A DNA stretch of 64,000 nt, taken from positions 310,001 to 374,000 of the forward strand of contig NZ_QNFY01000001.1 in assembly GCF_003290185.1 (NCBI RefSeq), written 5' to 3'. This DNA is from Chryseobacterium lathyri. Lineage in GTDB: Bacteria; Bacteroidota; Bacteroidia; Flavobacteriales; Weeksellaceae. A model generated the notes under the pieces. The model was given only the letters and a program-made list of their open reading frames with translations, was not told the origin of the DNA and did not search any database. Below are positions 34,110-42,947 of this stretch, piece by piece. How positions within the stretch are numbered: the stretch's first letter is position 1; each line of letters opens with the position of its first letter. The position numbers and the translations under genes were made by a program.

Positions 34110-34564
34110 AGAAAAGTCTGCATAATCCTGTTTATTTTGAAGAAATTGCCTACAGAATTTCTCTTCTTACTAAAAATACTCCACAAAGATGGGGGAAAAT
34201 GAACGTTTCCCAAATGCTGAGACACTGTGATTTTGTTCTTCAGATAGCTCTGAGAAAAGTTGAACTTCCGGAACTTAATTTCTTTCTTGCTGCAATAGGA
34301 ATAGTAACCAAAATAGAAATGCAGATCTTTAATAACGGAATTCCCCGAAACATGCCTACTTTTCAAAAACTAATCGTTAATTTTGAATGTGATTTTGATG
34401 AATCAAAAACCAATCTGCTGAATACACTGAAGGACTTCCGGACAACATCTGAAAATAAAGATCTTCCGGACTACCACAGATTATTCGGGAAAATGACTGA
34501 AAAAGACTGGGGATTTTTAGAATACAAACATCTTGATCATCATTTAAAACAATTTAATGTATGA
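34103..34564 (+). CDS. DUF1569 protein (DinB-like fold)
   Basis: A 153-residue protein resembling DUF1569, another DinB-superfamily group: WGKMNVSQMLRHCDFVLQIAL with the first His, and a C-terminal LEYKHLDHHLKQF with the H-x-x-H-H cluster. The start is a GTG that overlaps the preceding stop, implying translational coupling; the first ATG (34199) would remove the conserved first helix. The 3' end overlaps ytxJ by 4 bases. Activity unknown, probably thiol-dependent by family. Confidence 0.8.
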   Translation: MVKKSLHNPVYFEEIAYRISLLTKNTPQRWGKMNVSQMLRHCDFVLQIALRKVELPELNFFLAAIGIVTKIEMQIFNNGIPRNMPTFQKLIVNFECDFDESKTNLLNTLKDFRTTSENKDLPDYHRLFGKMTEKDWGFLEYKHLDHHLKQFNV

Positions 34565-34938
34565 GTTTTTTTGATAAAATATTCGGAGGAAAAGAAAACA
34601 ACCCTGAGCATCAATCCTTCTGGAAAAAAATAGAATCTGAGGAAGACCTGGCCAAAGCCATTGAAGCATCCCATCACCATAAAATTGCTATTTTCAAACA
34701 TTCAACACGCTGCTTCATCAGCAAAACAGTATTGAAAAACTTTGAAAAAGAAATAGATAGTTTGGATAATAAGCTGGATTTATATTTCTTAGATTTGCTG
34801 GAATACAGATCCATTTCCAATAAAATTTCCGAAGACTTTGGAATCAGGCATGAGAGTCCTCAGCTGATCGTAATTGAAGATGGAAAAGTCATTAACAGTG
34901 CATCGCATGAAGATATATCCGCAAGCCAGATTTCATAA
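34561..34938 (+). CDS. ytxJ: bacillithiol-system redox-active protein YtxJ
   Basis: A 125-residue thioredoxin-fold protein of the YtxJ/DUF2847 family, proposed to act as a monothiol bacilliredoxin-like protein. It has IFKHSTRCFISKTVL with the single active cysteine C51, and the later HESPQLIVIEDGKVI with the cis-proline. It overlaps its upstream neighbour by 4 bases and the downstream Crp-type regulator by 1, so it belongs to a coupled operon. Confidence 0.9.
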   Translation: MSFFDKIFGGKENNPEHQSFWKKIESEEDLAKAIEASHHHKIAIFKHSTRCFISKTVLKNFEKEIDSLDNKLDLYFLDLLEYRSISNKISEDFGIRHESPQLIVIEDGKVINSASHEDISASQIS

Positions 34939-35531
34939 TGAAGAATATTAACACATATTTAGCCAAAGTATTAAATGTTCCTTTAGAAAAAGTGAACATG
35001 TGCAGTTTACACTATGAAGTGAAGAAAATACCTAAGAATCAGTTTCTTTTACAGTATGGTGAAATCTGCAGGCATATATTCTTTGTAGAAAAAGGGCTGT
35101 TGAAAATGTATTCCATTGACAAGAACGGAAAAGAGCACATTATACAGTTTGCCCCCGAGAGCTGGCTGATTTCTGACCGAAGCAGTCTTTACTTCAACGA
35201 AAAATCAATTTACTATATAGAAGCGGTGGAAGATACAGAGGTTCTGTTTCTGCACCCCGATTTTTTCAATAATCTCGTAGAGCAATTTCCTAACAGTATC
35301 GAAAGAAGTGATTTTCTTTTACAGAAGCACATCAGAAGCCTCCAGAACAGGATCAATTCTTTATTGGGCGAAACAGCAGAAGAAAGATACATGAAATTCA
35401 TTAAAATGTACCCCGACCTTCTTTTGAGAGTTCCCCAATGGATGATCGCATCTTACCTTGGAATTACGCCTGAAAGCCTGAGCAGGGTAAGAAAAGAGCT
35501 GGCACGGAAAAATTTTGTTCCTGACAGATAA
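34938..35531 (+). CDS. Crp/Fnr-family transcriptional regulator
   Basis: A 197-residue regulator: an N-terminal cyclic-nucleotide-binding-like beta roll (residues about 25-115, FLLQYGEICRHIFFVEKGLLK) and a degenerate C-terminal winged helix (WMIASYLGITPESLSRVRKELAR). No Fe-S cysteine cluster is seen. It is the last gene of the DinB-DUF1569-ytxJ run, sharing bases with ytxJ, which suggests it senses or controls the same thiol-related function. It is convergent with the MocR gene, with 1 bp between stops. Confidence 0.88.
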   Translation: MKNINTYLAKVLNVPLEKVNMCSLHYEVKKIPKNQFLLQYGEICRHIFFVEKGLLKMYSIDKNGKEHIIQFAPESWLISDRSSLYFNEKSIYYIEAVEDTEVLFLHPDFFNNLVEQFPNSIERSDFLLQKHIRSLQNRINSLLGETAEERYMKFIKMYPDLLLRVPQWMIASYLGITPESLSRVRKELARKNFVPDR

Positions 35532-35532
35532 A

Positions 35533-36945
35533 TCAGATCCTTTTTGCGAGCGTTCCAACCTGCTGAAGACATAGCCTGGTTTCTTCTGTCCACGGAAGAC
35601 CAATACACAGACGCATGCAGTTTTCAAACTGATCCTGCAGGGTAAACATCCTGCCCGGAGCAATACTGATGTTCTGTTTAATAGCCAGATCATAGAGTTC
35701 AGTGGTACGGATATTTTTATCAAACTCCACCCACAGGGAAAGACCGCCTTGCGGGCGGCTTGTTTTTGTTCCTTCAGGGAAATATTCTGCGATAGTCTGC
35801 ACATAATTCTGATAATTGTTCTGAAGTGCTTTACGCATTTGATGGAGGTGCTTTTCATACCTTCCGGACTTGAGGAAATTGGCTACCGCTTCATTAACAA
35901 TAGAAATAGATGAAGTAGAATGGAGCAGCTTGAGCTTCATTATTTTATCCTTATATCTTCCGGGTGCAATCCATCCTACGCGATACCCCGGAGCCAGGGT
36001 TTTTGAAATTGAGCTGCAGTACAGCACATTTCCATCTCTGTCAAACGACTTACAGCATTTCGGACGGCTCGCTCCAAAATAAAGATCACCGTATACATCG
36101 TCTTCTATCAGAGGAATCCCGTTTTCAGAAAGAATTCTCACAATCTCTTTTTTATTTTCATCCGGCATACAGCTTCCCAGCGGTGAATTGAAATTGGGAA
36201 TTAATAAGCACAGATCTATCTGTGGAATCACTTTTCTCAGGGCTTCTATTTCAATACCTGTTGTCGGGTGGGTAGGAAGTTCTAGTACATTTAAACCCAA
36301 TCCGTGTGCCAGCTGTAAAATACCCGGATAGCAAGGGCTTTCAATGGCTATTGTATCGCCAGGTTTGCCTAAGGCCATCAGGCAGAAAGATAGTGCATTC
36401 ATCCCACCGTTTGTGGTAACCAAATCGTTTTCGCTGAGATTTCCGCCCCATTGAAGTGAACGCACTGCAATCATTCTCCGCAACTTTAAATTTCCCTGAA
36501 GTTCCTCATATTCCGTTCCGCCATCTTTTAATTCACGGGTTGCATTAATGATCTCCTTCTTTAATTTGGCCTGTGGCAGAAGGTCTCCCGAAGGAATTCC
36601 GATAGAAAAAAATGTCAGCCCTTTTTTACCCATATTTTCGTAAACCTTGCTGATCAGTTCGTCCGGTTCGTCATTATTGGCAATCAGAGAAGGCCGGCTT
36701 ACTTCGGGAAGAGGAAGCTTCACAGACATTAGTCTGCTTACAAAATAACCTGATTGAGGCTTGGACTCAATTAAAGACTGTGACTCAAGCTCAAGGAAAA
36801 CACGTTTTGCCGTATTCATGCTTACCTGATGTTCCTGGCACATCATTCTTACTGAAGGTAACCTGTCTCCGGCCTTCAGGACGCCATTTCTGATCTGGGA
36901 AGCAATTCCCTCAGCAATTTCTGTATAGATAAATTCTTTGCTCAT
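35533..36945 (-). CDS. MocR-type regulator: GntR winged helix fused to aminotransferase
   Basis: A 470-residue transcription factor with an N-terminal GntR domain (about 1-70, GVLKAGDRLPSVRMMCQEHQ) and a C-terminal fold-type I aminotransferase domain. The PLP lysine is in SSISKTLAPGYRVGW, and NFNSPLGSCMP matches the NPxxPxG substrate region in altered form. Such proteins sense PLP or an amino compound and usually control the divergent gene. Here that is the DMT transporter, 93 bp away. Confidence 0.93.
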   Translation of the reverse strand: MSKEFIYTEIAEGIASQIRNGVLKAGDRLPSVRMMCQEHQVSMNTAKRVFLELESQSLIESKPQSGYFVSRLMSVKLPLPEVSRPSLIANNDEPDELISKVYENMGKKGLTFFSIGIPSGDLLPQAKLKKEIINATRELKDGGTEYEELQGNLKLRRMIAVRSLQWGGNLSENDLVTTNGGMNALSFCLMALGKPGDTIAIESPCYPGILQLAHGLGLNVLELPTHPTTGIEIEALRKVIPQIDLCLLIPNFNSPLGSCMPDENKKEIVRILSENGIPLIEDDVYGDLYFGASRPKCCKSFDRDGNVLYCSSISKTLAPGYRVGWIAPGRYKDKIMKLKLLHSTSSISIVNEAVANFLKSGRYEKHLHQMRKALQNNYQNYVQTIAEYFPEGTKTSRPQGGLSLWVEFDKNIRTTELYDLAIKQNISIAPGRMFTLQDQFENCMRLCIGLPWTEETRLCLQQVGTLAKRI

Positions 36946-36965
36946 TTTTCACAACTGTACTCATG

Positions 36966-36973
36966 CAAATATA
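36966..36973 (-). promoter_or_regulatory. -7 promoter box TATATTTG of the MocR gene
   Basis: A perfect TAnnTTTG on the minus strand, 20 bp upstream of the ATG. Confidence 0.5.
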
Positions 36974-37008
36974 CAAAACTGAGACTGTGTTTATTCATTT
37001 CAGTGCTT

Positions 37009-37016
37009 TAATTTTG
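37009..37016 (+). promoter_or_regulatory. -7 promoter box TAATTTTG of the DMT transporter gene
   Basis: A perfect TAnnTTTG, 22 bp upstream of the ATG and 35 bp from the divergent MocR box, so a single MocR site could serve both. Confidence 0.5.
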
Positions 37017-37038
37017 AATTATCAAAAAAATATAGAAA

Positions 37039-37923
37039 ATGATGACAGATAAAATTTCTAAAGATGAAAATATAAGCGGGTTGATTAACGGCTTTATAGG
37101 TGTGTTGTTATTCAGTGGATCTATGCCTGCTACCAAATTGGCCGTAATGGAAATGAGCCCGATTTTTGTTACCATAGCCCGTGCAGCTATTGCAGGAATT
37201 CTGGCGCTTTCCGTTCTGATGATTTATAAAGAACAACGGCCTGAAAAGAATCAGATATTTCCCCTTTTGCTGGTTTCTATCGGTTGTGTAGTTGGCTTTC
37301 CACTTCTTTCCGCATTGGCACTTCAATACCTTACTTCGGCACATTCCATTGTATTCTTAGGAATGCTTCCTTTGGCAACTGCTGTATTCGGAGTTTTTCG
37401 TGGAGGGGAAAGACCACATCCTATATTTTGGTTTTTTTCTGTTATCGGAAGCCTTTTGGTAATAGGATATGCTGTTTCGCAGGGAATATCCGCCTCACCT
37501 GTTGGCGACATCCTTATGCTTCTTGCGGTTATCCTTTGCGGTATGGGATATGCCGAGGGGGCAAAACTTTCAAAAACATTAGGAGGATGGCAGGTAATTT
37601 CCTGGGCTCTGGTATTAGCTTTGCCGGTGATGATTCCTCTATTTTTCATTTATTTTCCAGATCATATCGAGACCGTAAGTTTCCAGGGATGGTTTGGGAT
37701 GGCTTATATTTCCCTTTTCAGTATGTTCATTGGATTTATATTCTGGTACAAAGGTCTGGCGCAGGGTGGTATTGCTACGGTAGGACAGTTACAGCTTTTG
37801 CAGCCTTTTTTCGGATTGGCACTCGCAGCTTATTTTCTTCATGAGCAGGTAAGCATAGGTATGGTGGGAGTAACCATTGGGGTTATTTTATGTGTTGCAG
37901 GAACCAAAAAGTTTGCGAAATAA
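37039..37923 (+). CDS. EamA/DMT-superfamily transporter
   Basis: A 294-residue inner-membrane protein with ten predicted helices in two EamA repeats (about 15-145 and 160-290). Features include SGSMPATKLAVMEMSP at the first helix and FWYKGLAQGGIATVGQLQLL in the second repeat. The family exports metabolites or amino acids. Position divergent from a MocR regulator suggests an amine or amino-acid substrate. Translation may start at either of two adjacent ATGs. Confidence 0.92.
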   Translation: MMTDKISKDENISGLINGFIGVLLFSGSMPATKLAVMEMSPIFVTIARAAIAGILALSVLMIYKEQRPEKNQIFPLLLVSIGCVVGFPLLSALALQYLTSAHSIVFLGMLPLATAVFGVFRGGERPHPIFWFFSVIGSLLVIGYAVSQGISASPVGDILMLLAVILCGMGYAEGAKLSKTLGGWQVISWALVLALPVMIPLFFIYFPDHIETVSFQGWFGMAYISLFSMFIGFIFWYKGLAQGGIATVGQLQLLQPFFGLALAAYFLHEQVSIGMVGVTIGVILCVAGTKKFAK

Positions 37924-37938
37924 TCAAAATAAAGCATT

Positions 37939-37952
37939 ATGATCCAAGTCAT
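37939..37952 (+). promoter_or_regulatory. operator-like palindrome upstream of the small lipoprotein gene
   Basis: ATGA-TCCAAG-TCAT, flanked by T and AAAA, resembles TATGACTGAGGTCATAAAA at 39234-39252 (15 of 19 bases shared). A spaced TGA...TCA dyad fits Crp/Fnr-family regulators, one of which is encoded at 38607. It lies 55 bp before the lipoprotein ATG. Confidence 0.4.
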
Positions 37953-38007
37953 AAAAGGACATTTAGTAATGAATTATCTTTGGAACACATTACAAAATAT
38001 ATCTATT

Positions 38008-38229
38008 ATGAAATTTACCATCGCATTAATGCTATTAGGCTTGACTGTATTGAGCTGCAAAAAGGAAACAAAAGTAGACACTTCTACCACAACAACAGAC
38101 AGTGTAATTATTGATAGGGCACCAGCAGACACTGCTGTTGTTACTACTCCTGTGCCTTCCGATACTTTGCATACTGCAAATCCTGCAGCTACCAAAAAAA
38201 CAGATACAGCTAAGGTTATCAAAAAATAA
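38008..38229 (+). CDS. small lipoprotein
   Basis: A 73-residue protein with lipobox LTVLSC at residues 11-16, then a Thr/Ser/Asp/Ala-rich disordered tail ending in KVIKK. Frames open at 37939, but the earlier ATG falls inside the palindrome and adds no recognisable sequence; the ATG giving MKFTIALMLLGL starts a proper lipoprotein signal. No homologue with a known role was recognised. Confidence 0.7.
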   Translation: MKFTIALMLLGLTVLSCKKETKVDTSTTTTDSVIIDRAPADTAVVTTPVPSDTLHTANPAATKKTDTAKVIKK

Positions 38230-38250
38230 TTTTTATCATTCATAGATTTT

Positions 38251-38280
38251 AAAGCCCGTTTTATTTAAAGCGGGTTTTAA
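38251..38280 (+). terminator. terminator after the small lipoprotein gene
   Basis: Eight-bp stem AAAGCCCG / CGGGTTTT with one G.U and a 12-base loop, ending in Ts, 21 bp past the stop. Confidence 0.65.
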
Positions 38281-38606
38281 TGTCTTTTACAGCAACTGTC
38301 GGGATTACAGCTTATATTGAAAACTTATATTTATTAATATGATGATTTAATCTCTAAGAATTCAATAATATATTTTGTTTTTGCTAATTTATTTAACTTA
38401 TTTTAACAGTTTACAAATTAATAAGGTTCAATATTTGTATTTGGTTTGATTGAATCTGATTTCATAAATTTTTTACTAAAACCATTAGGATAGCAGATAG
38501 AGAGCAGAAAATAAATTTTCAAATATTTTAATCTGAAAAATTTATTTTAAACGTGGTTTCAATAATAAATTTCACTATTTTTTATTGAAAATAAAATAAA
38601 AAAACT
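38281..38606 (+). other. gene-free leader region of the Crp-type regulator, with an inverted repeat
   Basis: No coding sequence is apparent in this AT-rich stretch. Near its end, TTTCAATAA (38557-38565) and TTATTGAAA (38582-38590) form a perfect 9-bp inverted repeat with a 16-base spacer, 16 bp before the regulator ATG. It could be an operator or leader hairpin controlling the regulator gene. Confidence 0.45.
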
Positions 38607-39221
38607 ATGAAGACAATAAGCTGCATGAATATAGCCGAAGAAGTGCTATACTCATATGGAGGAGAAACCAAACAATACAAAAAAGGTGAGATTATATACA
38701 GAGAGGGAGACCATTCTCTTTATTACTTACAGATTACAGAAGGAAAAGTGAAGCTGAACAATTATGATGAAGAAGGAAAAGAATTCATACACAACATTCT
38801 CGGAAAAAATCAGAGCTTTGGGGATTCAATGCTCTTTTTGGATAAGTTTTATCCTATGAATGCCATTTGTATCAGTCCTTTGGAAATTATAAGAGTTCCG
38901 AAAGACCAGTTTCTCCAATTAATAAAGACAGACCCAAAGCTTTCTTTGGAAATGAATGCATGTCTTTCCCATAGGCTTTATTTTAAAGCAATCATGATGC
39001 AGAATATGGCCTCTCTGAATCCTACTTCAAGGCTTACTGGGCTTCTTAATTATCTTAAAAGCTATCATGATGACAGCTGTGGAAGCTGCTTTCATGTACA
39101 GCTTACAAGACAGCAGATCGCCAATCTGGTAGGTTTACGCGTAGAAACAGTGATCAGAGCTTTAAAAAAAATGGAAAAAGAGGGAAGCATTACCATAGAA
39201 AACAGGAAAATTATTTATTAA
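38607..39221 (+). CDS. Crp/Fnr-family transcriptional regulator
   Basis: A 204-residue regulator with a cNMP-like beta roll (about 15-115), dimer helix and a full winged helix containing LTRQQIANLVGLRVETVIRALKKM (about 165-188), a canonical Crp recognition helix. Cysteines at positions 6 and in CGSC (about 158-161) might sense redox state, though this is not the Fnr spacing. It precedes the catalase-containing cluster and is a likely controller of it. Confidence 0.92.
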   Translation: MKTISCMNIAEEVLYSYGGETKQYKKGEIIYREGDHSLYYLQITEGKVKLNNYDEEGKEFIHNILGKNQSFGDSMLFLDKFYPMNAICISPLEIIRVPKDQFLQLIKTDPKLSLEMNACLSHRLYFKAIMMQNMASLNPTSRLTGLLNYLKSYHDDSCGSCFHVQLTRQQIANLVGLRVETVIRALKKMEKEGSITIENRKIIY

Positions 39222-39234
39222 TGCAGGGCTTAAT

Positions 39235-39248
39235 ATGACTGAGGTCAT
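39235..39248 (+). promoter_or_regulatory. operator-like palindrome ATGAC-N4-GTCAT upstream of the stress cluster
   Basis: A perfect 5-bp dyad with a 4-base spacer (TGAG), typical of Crp/Fnr-family sites, lying 13 bp past the regulator stop and before the two unknown genes and katE. Compare the related site at 37939. Confidence 0.45.
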
Positions 39249-39461
39249 AAAAAAGTGAATTATTCAGGCGTACATTTGAAATATAAGTTTCAATACAATT
39301 CTTAACCAGGTAAGGGCAGTTTAAAGCTTCAGGCTTTTCAGATGATTAAAAATTCCGGTCATTGCTCTACAGCATGAAGCAGCAGATTGCCATATGCCAT
39401 TCATATTGATTTTATAAAACTCAGTAACAATACTGAAAATAGCAGCAGTTCAGAGAAATTG

Positions 39462-39809
39462 ATGTTGAAACTTCTCCCGAAAGTATATAACCACAATTAC
39501 TCAAATATGGATTGTCATAAAATAGTAAAAACATTAAAGCATAAGGATTTCATTAAAGTTTCTAACAGAGGAAATTGGTTTGAAGATGGTGCAGCTATCT
39601 ATGCCAAAGAAATAAAGAATAATATTTTTTTATTATTTGTGATCCTGAAAGACATAGAAATTGAGAATATACAGGCTCTGATTGCACATTTCGACTGTTT
39701 CGGCAGTATAGGGCTGAAAGAACCGGAGCAGATCATGTTCTATCTTTCAATCAAAGACAAGGAGGACCTTCATTATTTTGAGAAATATTTAAAAATTTCC
39801 GATAACTAA
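39462..39809 (+). CDS. hypothetical protein in the catalase cluster
   Basis: About 115 residues, without signal peptide: MLKLLPKVYNHNYSNMDC followed by a mixed alpha/beta sequence with FLLFVILKDIEIENIQALIA. The frame is open from a TTG at 39387, which would add 25 residues; the ATG at 39462 is preferred, but the start is uncertain. No family recognised. It lies 14 bp upstream of the next unknown gene in the same direction and probably shares its transcript. Confidence 0.6.
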   Translation: MLKLLPKVYNHNYSNMDCHKIVKTLKHKDFIKVSNRGNWFEDGAAIYAKEIKNNIFLLFVILKDIEIENIQALIAHFDCFGSIGLKEPEQIMFYLSIKDKEDLHYFEKYLKISDN

Positions 39810-39823
39810 TAACCGCTACGAAT

Positions 39824-40210
39824 ATGATATTTGAAAACGACACTTTAATACATTCCGGATTATATGATAAAAACAATATGATAGAGAATGAATCTCTTTT
39901 CCCAAGTGCTATCAATTCTTACGGAGTTACCGCTTTTCTGATCAAATCATTAGAAAAGATAAAAAATAATGCAAAATGTGACATTCTGAAAAATGTAATT
40001 GACACTTATATTAAAGAATATATTCTAAATATCAGCGAGTATCATGGTAAAACTACGTTACCTCCGGAAAACTTGAATACAGAAATAAATATTGAAAATT
40101 CACACTTTACGCTCTATGCCAAAACAGCATACTATAAAGTATTAAAAGAAGAAGAATACCTCAATAAACTGCTAAGCACTTTGGAAAAAGACAGGGCAGA
40201 AAAAGAATGA
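39824..40210 (+). CDS. hypothetical protein in the catalase cluster
   Basis: A 128-residue acidic, mostly helical soluble protein (SYGVTAFLIKSLEKIKNN, ILKNVIDTYIKEYILNISEY). No motif, signal or membrane segment was found and the family is not recognised. Same strand as its neighbours, 59 bp before katE. Confidence 0.65.
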   Translation: MIFENDTLIHSGLYDKNNMIENESLFPSAINSYGVTAFLIKSLEKIKNNAKCDILKNVIDTYIKEYILNISEYHGKTTLPPENLNTEINIENSHFTLYAKTAYYKVLKEEEYLNKLLSTLEKDRAEKE

Positions 40211-40238
40211 TCCATAAAAGATTTTTAGTTTGATTTTA

Positions 40239-40251
40239 ACCTTCACACCAC
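40239..40251 (+). promoter_or_regulatory. leader motif ACCTTCACACCAC shared with the CinA-like gene
   Basis: The 13-base sequence lies 18 bases before the katE ATG and recurs exactly at 42413-42425, 15 bases before the next gene's ATG. The repeated position suggests a shared translational or RNA-level control element, though a 13-mer can repeat by chance in 64 kb. Confidence 0.35.
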
Positions 40252-40269
40252 ATTAAAAGATAAATTGAT

Positions 40270-42402
40270 ATGAAAAAGGATACCCAAAACAACAAGAAGT
40301 TAGACCAGTTGGAAGCACACAGCACTTCTAATGAAAACGAAAAACTAACAACCAACCAGGGGCTGAAAATCAACAATAATCAGGATTCGTTAAAATCCGG
40401 AGACAGAGGTCCTACCTTGCTGGAAGACTTCATTCTTAGAGAAAAAATAACCCATTTCGATCACGAAAGAATCCCGGAAAGAATTGTTCATGCAAGAGGC
40501 TCCGGAGCACATGGTGTTTTTAAACTCAAAAAAAGTCTTAGCGCCTATACTAAAGCGAAATTTTTATCAGAAGTAGGGAAAGAAACTCCTGTTTTTGTAA
40601 GATTTTCAACTGTAGCCGGAAGTAAGGGAAGTACTGATCTCGCGAGAGATGTAAGAGGTTTTGCCATTAAATTTTATACAGAAGAAGGAAATTATGACCT
40701 TGTCGCGAATAATATGCCAGTCTTTTTTATTCAGGATGCAATTAAATTTCCTGACCTGGTTCATGCTGTAAAACCAGAACCGGATAATGAGATTCCGCAG
40801 GCTGCTTCTGCACATGATACATTTTGGGACTTTATTTCGCTGATGCCGGAAAGCATGCACATGATTATGTGGCTCATGAGCGACAGAGCCATCCCGAGAA
40901 GTTTGAGAATGATGGAAGGCTTTGGAGTTCATTCCTTCAAGTTTATTAATGACGAAGGAAAAGCTCATTTCGTTAAATTCCATTTTAAACCTAAACTGGG
41001 AGTACACTCTGTAGCCTGGGACGAAGCTCAGAGAATCTCCGGAGTAGATCCTGATTTCCATAAAAGAGATTTATGGGAAGCCATTGAAAACGGAGCTTAT
41101 CCGGAATGGGATTTTGGTGTTCAGCTGATCCCGGAAGAGAACGAACATCAATTTGATTTCGACCTTCTGGATCCTACAAAACTGGTTCCCGAAGAAGAAG
41201 TTCCCGTAGAGATCGTCGGAACTTTAACCCTCAATAAAAATCCTGACAATTTCTTTGCAGAAACAGAGCAGGTAGCATTCCATCCAGGACATTTAGTTCC
41301 CGGAATAGATTTCAGTAATGATCCTTTGCTTCAGGGAAGGTTATTTTCATACACCGATACCCAGTTATCGAGATTAGGATCACCTAATTTTCATGAAATA
41401 CCGATCAACAGATCTATCAATACAGTTCATAACAACCAGCGTGACGGGCATATGAGACAGCAGATTGCCAAAGGAAAAGTAAGTTATGAACCCAATTCCA
41501 TCGGAGGCGGATGTCCTTTCCAGGCCATGATGTCAGAAGGCGGATTTACTTCCCATCAGGAAAGAGTTTCGGGTGAAAAGGTCAGAAGAAGAAGTCAGAG
41601 CTTTGTAGACCATTACTCACAGGCAAAATTATTCTATAACAGCCAGTCGGCTCCTGAACAGACCCATCTTCAGAACGCCCTTGTTTTTGAACTCTCGAAG
41701 GTAACAATACCCGAGATCAGGGAAAGAATGGTTGGTCAGCTGGCCTTTATCGACAATACCCTCGCTAAAAAAGTTGCAGAAAAATTAGGAGTTGCAGTCA
41801 AAAAATTAAAGCAGCCTAACCAAAGCATTCCTGCAGATGCTGATCCTGCTGAACTTCAAAGTAAAGAAAGAGAACCTAAAACCAAAGTATCTGAAGCATT
41901 GAGCATGAAAAATACCGTTAAGGATACTATTAAAAGCAGAAAAATAGGCTTTATTGCAGCCAATGGTGCAAATGGCTCTGTTCTTAATACTTTAAAAACA
42001 AAACTCGAAAAAGAAGGAGCCAAAGTAGAGCTTATAGCACCAAGCTTAGCACCTATCAAAACTACAGATGGATCATTAGTTCCGAAACATTCCCTTACAA
42101 GTATTGCCAGCGTATGTTTTGATGCTTTGTATATCAGCGCTGGAGAAAAATCAGCACAGGAGCTCATGGGGCCGGAAAACAAGCACCTTTCCCTGCGTTT
42201 CATTAATGAAGCTTATAAACACTGCAAGGCCATTTATTTCGGGGCGGGTACAGAAATCCTTTATGACAACAGCAATATTGCCATGAAACAGCATGAAGAT
42301 CCTGCTATAGTTATTGGGAAAGATGACGGTTCCGATAAGCAGTTTATTAAAGCCGTTGCTGCACACAGAGTTTGGGAACTAGAGCAGGAAAGAAACAGAT
42401 AG
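40270..42402 (+). CDS. katE: large-subunit catalase (HPII type)
   Basis: A cytoplasmic haem catalase converting hydrogen peroxide to water and oxygen. The core shows the catalytic histidine H74 in [12 protein letters not shown], the [20 protein letters not shown] region, the distal asparagine region [12 protein letters not shown] and the proximal Tyr361 in [13 protein letters not shown]. After about residue 560 comes the class I glutamine amidotransferase-like C-terminal domain ([12 protein letters not shown]...), which defines the large clade. The 710 residues match that clade. It is the central gene of the stress cluster. Confidence 0.95.
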   Translation: MKKDTQNNKKLDQLEAHSTSNENEKLTTNQGLKINNNQDSLKSGDRGPTLLEDFILREKITHFDHERIPERIVHARGSGAHGVFKLKKSLSAYTKAKFLSEVGKETPVFVRFSTVAGSKGSTDLARDVRGFAIKFYTEEGNYDLVANNMPVFFIQDAIKFPDLVHAVKPEPDNEIPQAASAHDTFWDFISLMPESMHMIMWLMSDRAIPRSLRMMEGFGVHSFKFINDEGKAHFVKFHFKPKLGVHSVAWDEAQRISGVDPDFHKRDLWEAIENGAYPEWDFGVQLIPEENEHQFDFDLLDPTKLVPEEEVPVEIVGTLTLNKNPDNFFAETEQVAFHPGHLVPGIDFSNDPLLQGRLFSYTDTQLSRLGSPNFHEIPINRSINTVHNNQRDGHMRQQIAKGKVSYEPNSIGGGCPFQAMMSEGGFTSHQERVSGEKVRRRSQSFVDHYSQAKLFYNSQSAPEQTHLQNALVFELSKVTIPEIRERMVGQLAFIDNTLAKKVAEKLGVAVKKLKQPNQSIPADADPAELQSKEREPKTKVSEALSMKNTVKDTIKSRKIGFIAANGANGSVLNTLKTKLEKEGAKVELIAPSLAPIKTTDGSLVPKHSLTSIASVCFDALYISAGEKSAQELMGPENKHLSLRFINEAYKHCKAIYFGAGTEILYDNSNIAMKQHEDPAIVIGKDDGSDKQFIKAVAAHRVWELEQERNR

Positions 42403-42412
42403 ATCATCACAC

Positions 42413-42425
42413 ACCTTCACACCAC
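42413..42425 (+). promoter_or_regulatory. leader motif ACCTTCACACCAC, second copy
   Basis: Identical to the 13 bases before katE and at almost the same distance from the start codon of the CinA-like gene. Confidence 0.35.
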
Positions 42426-42440
42426 TAAATATTTAAAATT

Positions 42441-42941
42441 ATGGAATTTCAAAAAAGTCTTTTAGAATATATAAGCCAGTCCCTCATGACTGCGGATGAA
42501 ACAATTTCAATTGCAGAAAGCGTTACATCAGGATGTCTTCAGCTGGCTTTTTCACAGATGCCGAATGCCTCCCTGTTTTATAAAGGAGGCATGACAGCCT
42601 ATACGCTCCCTCAGAAAGTAAAACTGCTGAATGTAGACAGGCAGGAAGCTGAAGAATGCGACTGTGTATCAGAAAATATTGCACGAACTATGGCTCTTAA
42701 TGTAGCCAAAATATTTGAATCCGACTGGTCAATTGCAACCACAGGATACTGTACGCCCATCAGAAACTCATCCTATAAGATATTTGCTTACTTTGCTTTT
42801 TCTTATAAAGGGGAGATCATTCTTACCAAAAAGCTGGAGCTGCATCCTAAAACCCAGGCTCTGAATGCACAGTTATATTATACAGAATTTATTTTAGGAT
42901 GCTTTAAAAGTGAAATTAACCAACTTCTAATTTTAAAGTAA
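42441..42941 (+). CDS. CinA C-terminal-domain protein (PncC-like nicotinamide-nucleotide amidohydrolase)
   Basis: A 166-residue stand-alone CinA domain. It keeps the conserved ISIAESVTSGCLQLAFSQ N-terminal helix and YKGGMTAYTLPQKVKLLNV, while the GxxGP region reads WSIATTGYCTP. Active relatives deamidate nicotinamide mononucleotide in the pyridine-nucleotide cycle; the changed TGY segment leaves activity uncertain. It sits between katE and the SDR gene and shares the katE leader motif. Confidence 0.83.
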   Translation: MEFQKSLLEYISQSLMTADETISIAESVTSGCLQLAFSQMPNASLFYKGGMTAYTLPQKVKLLNVDRQEAEECDCVSENIARTMALNVAKIFESDWSIATTGYCTPIRNSSYKIFAYFAFSYKGEIILTKKLELHPKTQALNAQLYYTEFILGCFKSEINQLLILK

Positions 42942-42947
42942 TTTCAG

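Noticed and set aside
35361..35858. A 165-codon minus-strand frame across the end of the Crp gene and the MocR gene
   Set aside because: It is out of frame with MocR and antisense to the Crp gene, without any recognisable pattern.
37284..37844. A 186-codon frame overlapping the DMT transporter in another phase
   Set aside because: Its Cys/Trp/Arg-rich composition is typical of a shifted frame and the transporter reading is convincing.
39387..39461. TTG-started extension of the hypothetical protein before katE
   Set aside because: No promoter box or conserved feature supports the extra 25 residues; the internal ATG is equally or more likely.
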